From GYS-P2D sp964414425 (lineage in GTDB: Bacteria; Bacteroidota; Bacteroidia; Chitinophagales; Saprospiraceae), in the NCBI GenBank assembly GCA_964414425.1, contig CAYPWL010000073.1:1-7880 (forward strand): 7,880 nt of DNA. Direction: 5' to 3'. Shown here piece by piece: positions 1 through 6,389 of the stretch. Position numbers and translations under genes: made by a program. Under the pieces are notes generated by a model that did not search any database, was not told the origin of the DNA, and worked only from the letters and a program-made list of their open reading frames with translations. How positions within the stretch are numbered: position 1 is the first letter of the stretch; each line of letters starts with the position of its first letter.

Positions 1-60
1 TTTTCCGATTACGGTCTCGCCGTTATAGGTTACTATGATTACTGCTACAGAGGGACTCAT
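1..60 (-). CDS. Family 2 glycosyltransferase, N-terminal fragment (cut by window edge)
   Basis: Only the first 20 codons are in the window; the rest lies beyond position 1. The ATG is at 60-58 and the peptide contains VAVIIVTYNGE, the hydrophobic first beta strand plus the TYN(G/R) signature that opens GT2 (GT-A fold) glycosyltransferases and rhamnosyltransferase-like relatives. In this family the strand begins the nucleotide-sugar binding fold. The gene lies 88 bp downstream of the GT42/DUF115-like gene in the same orientation, so it is probably the next gene of the same polysaccharide operon. Donor and acceptor cannot be inferred from 20 residues. The family call is fairly secure because the motif sits at the expected distance from a good ATG. 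Confidence 0.75.
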   Translation of the reverse strand, partial: MSPSVAVIIVTYNGETVIGK

Positions 61-100
61 GAGTTAGGATTATTTGATTGGTTAAATTCCGTCTTTCAAA

Positions 101-124
101 CTGAATAAGTTTTGTGAACTTCAG
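101..124 (-). other. Weak imperfect hairpin between two genes
   Basis: Positions 101-111 and 117-124 can pair as an 8-bp stem with a 3-nt bulge and a 5-nt loop (112-116). It lies in the 88-bp gap between the stop of the GT42/DUF115-like gene (149) and the ATG of the next GT2 gene (60). On the transcribed minus strand it is not followed by a run of T, so it is not a classical intrinsic terminator. It could be a processing or attenuation structure, or chance in AT-rich DNA. Confidence 0.25.
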
Positions 125-148
125 TCAATTCCGTAATCCTATTTTATG

Positions 149-1030
149 TTAGGAAGATAGTGTAGAAATCTTTTTTTTATCAAAGGCATCAATAAATGAA
201 CCTTCGGTCAAATTTACGATTTTGACGCCTTTCTTCACTGCATAGTCATTGAGAGAATGATAGGCGGCAAAGGTTAGCATAAACTTATGCAAGACTTCAT
301 GTATTCTTCTATTTCCTCGACCCTCATTCTTGTGCATTTGTCTTGCAATTGATGATTCCTCATCATAGAAATGCTTTTGATTTACTAATACCTCGTTATT
401 GTTATTTACGGATAATTCAGGCAGCCAAGAATGATCTGCTCCAAGGAAAAAGATTTCTTCATACCCCAAATTAATTGCCCTTAATAACGATGGAACAAGG
501 ACATTGTGTGGTCGGGGTAGCCCTACACCTAATCTATAAAATAGATGATTGAGTCCCGTTAACCCATCTACCGGTGTTGTATTATAGTGTTGTATGGATA
601 TAAACTCATTGGACTTGATATATGAAATAAATTTTTTGTTCTTCTTACTTCCAGACGGAAGGAAAAAGATCAAAGGCCAATTGGTTTTAGTAACCAGATT
701 TTCTATGATGTCCTTTCGTACGTTAACGTTATAATCTTTGGCGTCTATACTGTAATAGCTTGGGGAAGAGACTAAAAAATAGTCAGGTTTGATCTCTTCA
801 AATAGATCTGTTGAAGGAAAGGCGTTAACCGTCAACACACTTGAAGTTGAAAAAAAATCGTTTACTCGACTTATATCTTTTTTTAGAGAAGGTCCATTAC
901 CCAAAAGGTAGATTTGCTTATTTTTTGATTTAAGGGGTTTTATAAAAAACTTGGACCTCACAAATATCTTGAGTACCGATATTAAGCTTAATGCAAACTT
1001 AGTGAGGGTGTTAAATAATTTTTCGAGCAT
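149..1030 (-). CDS. GT42 sialyltransferase-like / DUF115 (Maf/MptE-like) family protein
   Basis: This 293-residue protein begins at the ATG at 1030. A TTG two codons upstream (1036) would give 295 residues but is less likely. After a basic, hydrophobic N-terminal stretch it has a beta strand ending in LLGNGPSLK (about residues 42-50), then VNAF (68-71), PDYFLVSSPSYY (82-93), and LGYEEIFFLGADHSWL (188-203) in the C-terminal half. The order and spacing parallel the GT42 sialyltransferase CstII (GNGPSLK, the CNQF strand, then ALGYKEIYLSGIDFY) and the related DUF115 fold of flagellin-modifying Maf proteins. Both groups are linked to transfer of sialic-acid-like sugars. His-containing segments around residues 244-258 could hold the general base, but I cannot align it securely. 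Its place after NeuB-, SpsF- and NeuA-like genes supports a role in transferring a CMP-activated sugar acid. No signal peptide is evident, so a cytoplasmic or inner-membrane-associated location is expected. The fold relation is likely; the activity is inferred. Confidence 0.6.
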   Translation of the reverse strand: MLEKLFNTLTKFALSLISVLKIFVRSKFFIKPLKSKNKQIYLLGNGPSLKKDISRVNDFFSTSSVLTVNAFPSTDLFEEIKPDYFLVSSPSYYSIDAKDYNVNVRKDIIENLVTKTNWPLIFFLPSGSKKNKKFISYIKSNEFISIQHYNTTPVDGLTGLNHLFYRLGVGLPRPHNVLVPSLLRAINLGYEEIFFLGADHSWLPELSVNNNNEVLVNQKHFYDEESSIARQMHKNEGRGNRRIHEVLHKFMLTFAAYHSLNDYAVKKGVKIVNLTEGSFIDAFDKKKISTLSS

Positions 1031-1153
1031 GAGCAAAGATTATTGGTGCTTGGATGATGAGAATTTTATTAAAGTGGGAAATCTGATTTACTTTAAGTTT
1101 TACTCATTGAGCCTTTTAGCTGAGCATACTCAAAGATTACTATATTAGAACTT
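1031..1153 (-). other. Longest internal intergenic gap (123 bp), no convincing promoter
   Basis: This is the longest gap between the well-supported genes, separating the GT2/NeuA-like fusion from the GT42/DUF115-like gene. It contains alternating TGAG and CTCA tetramers (about 1106-1133) that could form small 4-5 bp hairpins. The string TAATCTTTG occurs twice on the minus strand, near 1130-1140 and again just before the ATG. It resembles the Bacteroidota -7 element TAnnTTTG but has one extra base, and I see no well-placed -33 TTTG. An independent promoter here is possible but unsupported. Confidence 0.2.
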
Positions 1154-2521
1154 TCATGAAATAAGTTGATATATTTTATTGATCTCATTTACTATTGTTA
1201 AATCCGATGTATTTTCTATGCTGTAGGAACTGTTTTTATCCAAGATTAAATGTCCTACTTTTCCATGAAGTATCGCTCCATACTTTAAGAATGAGGTTTT
1301 ATCGACGACCGTAATACCACCAACATGTTTGTACAAGGTATCTCGTTCTAATTTACTTCTTGATTCTTGACCAAGAATCGGTTTCATTCCGGTTCCATCA
1401 TGTTTGAAATATAGATTGTTGTCAGGTCGTACGCTGATGAGAGAGTTGGCTTTAAAGAGCATCATTGTATTGACAGCATCATCTATTTTCATCGTTGAAA
1501 TTAGAGGGAATCTAAGGTCAAGAATGATTACTGAGTTTACTTGAGTATAGTCTTCATTTACAAGGATTTCCTTTATTGTTTCATTGAGTGAGGTGTTGAT
1601 GCGAGCTAACTTTTGAGTTCGCTTTTGAAACACCACTTTATTGTGGGCGATGTGATGTTTATCAATTATTTCCTTAACCTCTTCATCAGGGCATGAGATG
1701 ATAACCTTATCTACAGAGGTTGAATTTAGTGCTTGTCTTATTTTTATATTTAGAAGAGTTTCCCCGTTGATCTCAAGGTTATAGTACTTGTCATTCTTAC
1801 TTCTGATAGGTATGATAGCAATTGAGTTATTGTTCAAATTGAGACTCTTCACGTAGTCAGCATTGATTTGTGCTCGAGTGTCGAGTATCCTATTTTCATT
1901 TGAAGTTAGATTGTCACCATGTTGGCGATAGCTAAACAAGGGCTCTTTGACATTAGTTACTTTATACTTGTTGATGAATTTTATCCAAAGTTCGTAGCCA
2001 TCTTGGCATTTATAATTCTCATTATATCCTCCTAAGGCCTTAAGAAACTCGACTCGGATCATAGTACATGCACCATGCGCTGCCTGATCAAAGAGGGTAA
2101 CTTCTTTTTTGAAATCGTGACGCTTATGATGTTCTATGATATTTTCGTCAGCATCTACTATATAATAATCTGGGAATACTAATCCAAGCTCAGCATCATT
2201 TTCTAAGGGAGCGGATAACTTTATTAACGCATCTTCTAATAGATAGTCATCTGCATCTAAGCGCATAATGTACTTGCCGTGAGACAAGCTAAGAGCAATG
2301 TTGTTAGTGATATTAAGTCCTTTGTTTTTTTGATATACGATAGATACATTGGGAATATTTCTGTATCGTTCTATGATCTTTTTGGAACCGTCCGTCGATC
2401 CATCGTCAATGATGATTAGTTCGTAAGAGGTTTCATTTTGAGATAGTACACTTTCAATAGCTCTCGATATGTATTGAGCGTAGTTATAATTAGTTATGTA
2501 GATTGTTATTAATGGCTGCAT
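1154..2521 (-). CDS. GT2 glycosyltransferase fused to a degenerate NeuA-like cytidylyltransferase domain
   Basis: This 455-residue protein has two domains. Residues 1-228 are a GT2 glycosyltransferase: ITNYNYAQYISRAIESVLSQ (9-28), IDDGSTDGS (38-46), the metal-binding LDADD (88-92), and QDGYELW (173-179), the usual site of the catalytic acidic residue. Residues 233-455 follow the layout of CMP-sialate synthetases: IAIIPIRS (234-241), an ING-LL helix start (251-257), DKVIISCPDEEVKEI (271-285), a VIILD...FPL strand (331-340), a GGITVVDK strand (401-408) and a C-terminal ILDKNSSYSIENTSDL segment (426-441). The catalytic features look eroded. The RSGSKRxPxKN-type loop is RSKNDKYYNLEING, LQPTSPLR reads LDLRFPLI, and the terminal DID metal motif reads SIE. 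The GT2 half should be active, while the second half may bind rather than make a CMP-sugar. The gene lies 5 bp after the beta-helix acyltransferase. Domain calls are strong for GT2 and moderate for NeuA-like. Confidence 0.8.
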   Translation of the reverse strand: MQPLITIYITNYNYAQYISRAIESVLSQNETSYELIIIDDGSTDGSKKIIERYRNIPNVSIVYQKNKGLNITNNIALSLSHGKYIMRLDADDYLLEDALIKLSAPLENDAELGLVFPDYYIVDADENIIEHHKRHDFKKEVTLFDQAAHGACTMIRVEFLKALGGYNENYKCQDGYELWIKFINKYKVTNVKEPLFSYRQHGDNLTSNENRILDTRAQINADYVKSLNLNNNSIAIIPIRSKNDKYYNLEINGETLLNIKIRQALNSTSVDKVIISCPDEEVKEIIDKHHIAHNKVVFQKRTQKLARINTSLNETIKEILVNEDYTQVNSVIILDLRFPLISTMKIDDAVNTMMLFKANSLISVRPDNNLYFKHDGTGMKPILGQESRSKLERDTLYKHVGGITVVDKTSFLKYGAILHGKVGHLILDKNSSYSIENTSDLTIVNEINKIYQLIS

Positions 2522-2526
2522 TGAAT

Positions 2527-3147
2527 TTAAGTCTTATTGATTGATTTGGCGGGCACCCCGACTATTGTCTCTTTTGATCCAAACGATTTATTAACTACTG
2601 CGTTACTTCCAACTACGCACTTTTCTCCCAGAGTTACACCTGGTAGAATGACGACATGGGCGCCCAGCCAAGAGTTTTGACCAAGTGTGATAGGCTTATG
2701 ATCATAACCTTGATTTTTGATAGGAACATCATCCTTATGTCTGTGCATACTTGTTTGTAGATATACAAATCCTGATATCAAACAATTTTCATTCACGGTG
2801 ATAGAGTCTCCACCATTTAATATAGAGTAAAGCCCTATGCGTGTCCCTGACTTTATATCTATTGTTGACGTGTTAGCAGCGAGTATTCTGACTCCTCGAT
2901 CGATTCTTATGTCATTGGCTATCTTGATCTCGGCTTCGTTATGTGATCGGAGTTCGACATTTCGTCTTAAGTAGACGTTATCAGCGATGGTGATCTTTCC
3001 ATTTTGGGTGATTAGTATATCTGGAATAGAATCGCATTTGAAATTTTCACCTATCTCAAAGGTGGACGATGAATAGAATAGTTTCACCCAATATCCTAAA
3101 AGCTTAGGTTTATTTTTTTTGAAGAATAGAATGAGCTTTAAAAACAA
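2527..3147 (-). CDS. Left-handed beta-helix (hexapeptide) acyltransferase, TTG start
   Basis: This is a 206-residue O-acetyltransferase-like protein. Hexapeptide-repeat coils run from about residue 48 to 185 (ITIADNVYL, IKIANDIRI, IDIKSGTRIG, ITVNENCLI, ITLGQNSWLG, VILPGVTLGEKCVVG), and it ends with the family's VGVPAKSI signature (196-203). His135/His137 in SMHRHKDD lie just before the loop that inserts into the helix, the usual place of the catalytic His in WcaF/maltose-acetyltransferase-type enzymes. The start is TTG at 3147-3145. Upstream there is an in-frame stop but no ATG or GTG, and the first in-frame ATG is codon 134, too far inside. GTG at codon 21 is the only other option before the repeats. 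It lies 20 bp after the neuB-like stop and 5 bp before the fusion gene. It probably acetylates a sugar or the nonulosonate-like residue; the acceptor is unknown. Confidence 0.85.
   Translation of the reverse strand: MFLKLILFFKKNKPKLLGYWVKLFYSSSTFEIGENFKCDSIPDILITQNGKITIADNVYLRRNVELRSHNEAEIKIANDIRIDRGVRILAANTSTIDIKSGTRIGLYSILNGGDSITVNENCLISGFVYLQTSMHRHKDDVPIKNQGYDHKPITLGQNSWLGAHVVILPGVTLGEKCVVGSNAVVNKSFGSKETIVGVPAKSINKT
3145..3147 (-). promoter_or_regulatory. Non-ATG (TTG) translation start
   Basis: The beta-helix acyltransferase can only start at this TTG or at a more internal codon. The 20 bp back to the neuB-like stop contain no ATG or GTG in this frame, and no clear Shine-Dalgarno sequence precedes the TTG. 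A rare start could keep this enzyme at a lower level than its neighbours; that effect is inference. Confidence 0.55.
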
Positions 3148-3167
3148 TGTATTTCGGTTGTATGCGG

Positions 3168-4190
3168 TTAGTTAAAGTAAGACCAATCTATTTTCACGTA
3201 CCGTCCAATATCCTGTTTCAAGATTTTACCTATCAATTCCCTATAATCTCGCGCATCAATTCCATGATTAGGTCTTAAATAGGCCAAGTCTTCAGAAGTT
3301 ACAACTTCACCAGCTTTCATGTTTCTATTTAGGTAACATGCTCTTCTAAACGATAGATGATGATGTTCTTCCACCTCCCTACACGTTTTAACACCATCTC
3401 CTTTTAAATCCTCTATATCCTTTATTTTTTTTATCAAACCTTGCACTTCACCTTTGGTAAGAGAAACTTTATGATCCCTAAACTCCTTCCCTTCTCTTAC
3501 GTCAGTAAAATGAAATTCTAATATTTCAGCACCCAAAGCAACAGCAATTTCTAATGCATAAGCACCTTCAGTATGATCAGAATACCCAACAGGGATATTG
3601 AATGTATTTTTGAATTTGGCTAAGACACTAAGATTAGCGTCTGAATAGGGTATAGGGTACATAGAGGTGCACTGCAGCAAGGCGAGATAGTTTGGATCTT
3701 GATAAATAGGATCTAAGTCTTGTATGAATCTGACAACATCTCCAACCTCCTCCATAGAACTTAATCCACTGGATATGAGTAGCGGTTTTTTATATTTCGA
3801 AAATTCCTCTATGACAGGGAAGGCGGTAAAGTCACCTGATCCTATTTTGTAGATTTCAGAATATGCATCTACCCATGGGGCAAAAGCGGGATTCCAAATT
3901 GAAGCCATATATCCTATGCCAGCGTCCTTGCACATCTGAGCCAGAGCAATATGTTGTTTTTCTTCTAGCTCAAATTTTTTGAAGTGCTTATTCCTTATAG
4001 GGTTTTCTATTGGATTGACTAATGTGTCTCCAGTATATATCTGGAATTTGATGTAATCTACATCAGCCTCTATTGCTAGCTCAGTCAACCTACGTGCGTA
4101 GTCAAAATCACCTTCGTGATTACCTCCTATCTCGGCTATTAAGAGTGGTCCATGCTTACCATTCCAAGTACTATTTTGAATTTGTTTCAT
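3168..4190 (-). CDS. neuB: NeuB/SpsE-family sugar-acid (nonulosonate-type) synthase
   Basis: This 340-residue protein is full length for the sialic acid synthase family, which condenses phosphoenolpyruvate with an aldose (ManNAc or a relative) to give a 2-keto-3-deoxy sugar acid in the cytoplasm. Visible in the TIM barrel are IAEIGGNHEGD (18-28), KFQ (48-50), YKIGSGD (114-120), CTSMYPIPY (174-182) and GYSDHT (202-207). The second metal-ligand-type His is in EFHFTD (H227). The C-terminal SAF/antifreeze-like domain follows, with FRRA (281-284), AGEVVTSEDL (293-302) and LRPNHGID (305-312). Two consensus positions differ: GSGE is GSGD, and EKHFT/ERHFT is EFHFT followed by REGKEFRDH where GPDH is usual. 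That suggests an SpsE-like branch with an unusual substrate. Its ATG overlaps the spsF stop by 4 bp (ATGA), implying coupled translation with the activating enzyme. The family is certain; the substrate is unknown. Confidence 0.88.
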   Translation of the reverse strand: MKQIQNSTWNGKHGPLLIAEIGGNHEGDFDYARRLTELAIEADVDYIKFQIYTGDTLVNPIENPIRNKHFKKFELEEKQHIALAQMCKDAGIGYMASIWNPAFAPWVDAYSEIYKIGSGDFTAFPVIEEFSKYKKPLLISSGLSSMEEVGDVVRFIQDLDPIYQDPNYLALLQCTSMYPIPYSDANLSVLAKFKNTFNIPVGYSDHTEGAYALEIAVALGAEILEFHFTDVREGKEFRDHKVSLTKGEVQGLIKKIKDIEDLKGDGVKTCREVEEHHHLSFRRACYLNRNMKAGEVVTSEDLAYLRPNHGIDARDYRELIGKILKQDIGRYVKIDWSYFN

Positions 4191-4894
4191 TTCTTTAGAT
4201 TGAGATTAAGAAGATTTATAGCATTGGAGATATCACTTAGCTCATAAGACTCTGGGAAATTGGACAATTGAGATGAGATGGACTGCGTATTCTCATAATC
4301 ATCTGGAGTATCTATAGCCAACTGAGTATGCTTGAGTTCCGGGTAATGCTTATTTCTAAAATATTTTTTCGAGTCTATTTTAGCTTCGTTATCATATAAA
4401 TACTTGGTAACATGTTCAAAGTGTTCTTGATCTATGAATTTGTTATAGAGTTCTTTATAATAATTAGTCTTAACGATCTCTATACTCATACCATATGGAA
4501 ACGTGCGTCCTGGCACATTAGAAATGAAATTATACTTGTTTGTCAGAGCTGCCTCAACCATGTCTACCAGTAAACTTGAATCTATAAAGATATTGTCTCC
4601 ATTTACTCGTATGGCGTAGTCTAAATCATAAGTCTGAGCAGCACTTAAGAATCGATTAGCAACATTATCAAGACTTCCAGTAAAGCAAGCAATATGTAAA
4701 GATTGGCAGCTTTGTACTATAGGGACATCACTATCGAGATCAGATGTGGCGACTACGATCTCATCAAGTAGATTGATCGAGCGTAACCGAATAATAATGT
4801 TTTCTAAGATTGACTTTCCGTTTATCGGCTTGAGTATCTTGCCCGGTAGCCGACTCGAATTGTAGCGGCATAATATGATCGCCCCTATCCTCAT
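4187..4894 (-). CDS. spsF: SpsF-type cytidylyltransferase (probable CMP-sugar synthetase)
   Basis: This 235-residue protein is a cytidylyltransferase of the SpsF/KdsB/NeuA superfamily, expected to transfer CMP from CTP to a 2-keto-3-deoxy sugar acid. The nucleotide-binding loop is intact: RYNSSRLPGK (10-19) followed by the INGKSILENII helix (25-34). It also has IVVATSDLDSD (46-56), a VNGDNIFID strand-loop (97-105) in the place of the KdsB/SpsF GD motif, GRTFPYG (129-135), EHVTKYLYDNE (160-170) and the metal-site-like IDTPDDY (194-200). It overlaps the upstream acyltransferase stop by 4 bp and the downstream neuB start by 4 bp, both as ATGA. This pairs it with the NeuB-like enzyme, as SpsE and SpsF are paired in spore-coat polysaccharide loci. 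It is the only cytidylyltransferase here with intact catalytic motifs. The family is secure; the substrate is inferred from neighbours. Confidence 0.82.
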   Translation of the reverse strand: MRIGAIILCRYNSSRLPGKILKPINGKSILENIIIRLRSINLLDEIVVATSDLDSDVPIVQSCQSLHIACFTGSLDNVANRFLSAAQTYDLDYAIRVNGDNIFIDSSLLVDMVEAALTNKYNFISNVPGRTFPYGMSIEIVKTNYYKELYNKFIDQEHFEHVTKYLYDNEAKIDSKKYFRNKHYPELKHTQLAIDTPDDYENTQSISSQLSNFPESYELSDISNAINLLNLNLKK

Positions 4895-5442
4895 ACTCTT
4901 TTACTGATCATTTTGGCTGGTATACCACCGTAGATTGCATATTCTGGAACGTCTTCTTTGACTATTGCACCTGCCGCAATTACTGCTCCGTCCCCAATAG
5001 ATACCCCTTTAAGTATTTTACACCCCGTCCCGAGCCATACATCATTACCAATCGTGATTTTAGCAGTGTCGTTTGGCTGTTGATTGATTAGCTTGCCTCG
5101 ATCAATGCTATGATCACTATCTACCAAATAAACAAAGGGAGCTATTAGACAATTCGCTCCTATTTCAATAGACTCGGAGGCGAACATAAATGTGTCATAA
5201 CCTATGGTCGTATTGTCTCCAATTCTGATGGTTGCCTGTTGATTGCAAGGGCATAGGCGAGCTCCTGCTTTAACTACCAAGTTGTTGCCTAAATAGATAT
5301 TTTTTGGGTAACGCATCAAGTGAACCTCTTTTTCGAAATAGACATCAACTCCTACTGCCCCAAGTTTCATTTTGTTTTTAAGACTCCTGTATTTCACGGA
5401 TAATGTCCTTTTGAGATGTTGTCTTAGTTGACTCTTATCCAT
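4891..5442 (-). CDS. Left-handed beta-helix (hexapeptide) O-acyltransferase, WcaF/maltose-acetyltransferase-like
   Basis: This 183-residue protein resembles acetyl-CoA-dependent sugar O-acetyltransferases. A basic N-terminal region (1-30) precedes hexapeptide-repeat coils from about residue 46 (IYLGNNLVVKAG, IRIGDNTTIG, IEIGANCLIAP). A loop VDSDHSIDRG (107-116) carries the likely catalytic His111. Repeats then resume (ITIGNDVWLGTG, ILKGVSIGDGAVIAAGAIV), followed by the terminal YGGIPAKMI (171-179). The size and ending match the family. The ATG overlaps the tviC stop by 8 bp (ATGGATAA), and its own stop overlaps spsF, so it belongs to a coupled chain. It may acetylate the polymer, as O-acetylation occurs on Vi-type uronic acid polymers, or the nonulosonate precursor. 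The acceptor cannot be told from sequence. Confidence 0.87.
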   Translation of the reverse strand: MDKSQLRQHLKRTLSVKYRSLKNKMKLGAVGVDVYFEKEVHLMRYPKNIYLGNNLVVKAGARLCPCNQQATIRIGDNTTIGYDTFMFASESIEIGANCLIAPFVYLVDSDHSIDRGKLINQQPNDTAKITIGNDVWLGTGCKILKGVSIGDGAVIAAGAIVKEDVPEYAIYGGIPAKMISKRV

Positions 5443-6388
5443 GTTTATTTTTAAACCATTGAACAGTTCGTTTTAGTCCTTCGTCCATTGATACCAACGG
5501 GGTAAAGCCTAATTCTTGTTGGATGTGGGTGATATCAGCCAGGCTATGTTTGATATCTCCTTTCCTACTATTTATATGCTGAGCAGGTTTATCACATCCG
5601 ATTATCTGAGCAAGTTTCTCATATAATTCCTTAACACTACATTTCCCACCCAATGCAGCATTGAATACCTGAAAATTGTTGTTTATGTGGTCCTTTTTTA
5701 ATGCCAATATGTTGGCGTGTACTACATTGTCTATATAGGTAAAGTCTCTACTTTGATGTCCGTCTCCATGAATAGTCGCCGCTTGGTCTTTTAATAAACT
5801 TGCTATGAACAATGGAATTACTGCCGCATATGGGCCTTTGGGAGATTGATTTGGCCCAAATACATTGAAGTATCTCAAGCCTACTATTGACATATTATAG
5901 AATTCTGAAAACAGTCTACCATATTCTTCTTTAGTCCTTTTAGTCAAAGCATATGGCGAAAGGACCTTCCCTACGGTAGGTTCTGTTTTTGGGATGTGAG
6001 GATCATCTCCATATACTGACGAAGACGAAGCAAATACCACCCTTTTAACCTGTACCTCCCTTGCGGAAAGCAGAATATTCAGAGTGCCATTTATATTATT
6101 ATCGTGAGATAGCCAAGGGTCGCTAATTGACCTCGGAACAGAACCTACCGCGGCTTGATGAGAAACATGGGTTATCCCTTTCATTACCTCTTTACATAAG
6201 CTCTTATCCGTTATGTCTCCTTTGATAAATTGAAACTTCGACTGATTCAGAAATGGTTTGAGATTTTCCTCAAATCCGGTCATCAGATTATCAACAACTC
6301 TAACTTCACTAACATCGCCATCTTCTATGAGTTTGGCAACCAAATTAGAGCCAATAAATCCAGCTCCTCCTGTTACTAATACATTCAT
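5435..6388 (-). CDS. tviC: UDP-N-acetylhexosamine 4-epimerase, TviC/WbpP type
   Basis: This 317-residue extended short-chain dehydrogenase interconverts UDP-GlcNAc/UDP-GalNAc or, when paired with TviB, their uronic acids. The NAD-binding Rossmann motif is GGAGFIGS (7-14), with DNLMTG (33-38) as the cofactor-specificity loop. HQAAVGSVPRSISDP (77-91) is the hallmark of the WbpP/TviC group rather than plain GalE. Catalytic residues are the Ser cluster in SSSSVYG (121-127) and the YxxxK pair Y146/K150. RYFNVFGPNQ (172-181), DFTYIDNVV (215-223) and a RKGDIKHSLAD segment (275-285) shape the sugar site. The length is slightly short of the approximately 340 residues of WbpP. It begins 1 bp after the tviB stop without a recognisable ribosome site and overlaps the next gene by 8 bp. 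It supplies an N-acetylgalactosamine-type (uronic) sugar nucleotide to the polymer. Confidence 0.9.
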   Translation of the reverse strand: MNVLVTGGAGFIGSNLVAKLIEDGDVSEVRVVDNLMTGFEENLKPFLNQSKFQFIKGDITDKSLCKEVMKGITHVSHQAAVGSVPRSISDPWLSHDNNINGTLNILLSAREVQVKRVVFASSSSVYGDDPHIPKTEPTVGKVLSPYALTKRTKEEYGRLFSEFYNMSIVGLRYFNVFGPNQSPKGPYAAVIPLFIASLLKDQAATIHGDGHQSRDFTYIDNVVHANILALKKDHINNNFQVFNAALGGKCSVKELYEKLAQIIGCDKPAQHINSRKGDIKHSLADITHIQQELGFTPLVSMDEGLKRTVQWFKNKHG

Positions 6389-6389
6389 A

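Noticed and set aside
1..108. Plus-strand frame open from the window edge to TAA at 106-108
   Set aside because: The opposite strand over 1-60 encodes a clear GT2 N-terminus with a correctly placed ATG, and this frame shows no family motif.
65..141. 8-bp inverted repeat TAGGATTA (65-72) / TAATCCTA (134-141)
   Set aside because: The arms are short and separated by about 60 bp in AT-rich DNA, with no mobile-element gene between them; it is likely chance.
951..1148. Plus-strand open frame of 65 codons
   Set aside because: It overlaps the start of the GT42/DUF115-like gene antisense and runs into the gap, has no recognisable motif and opposes every other gene; it is best explained as a shadow frame.
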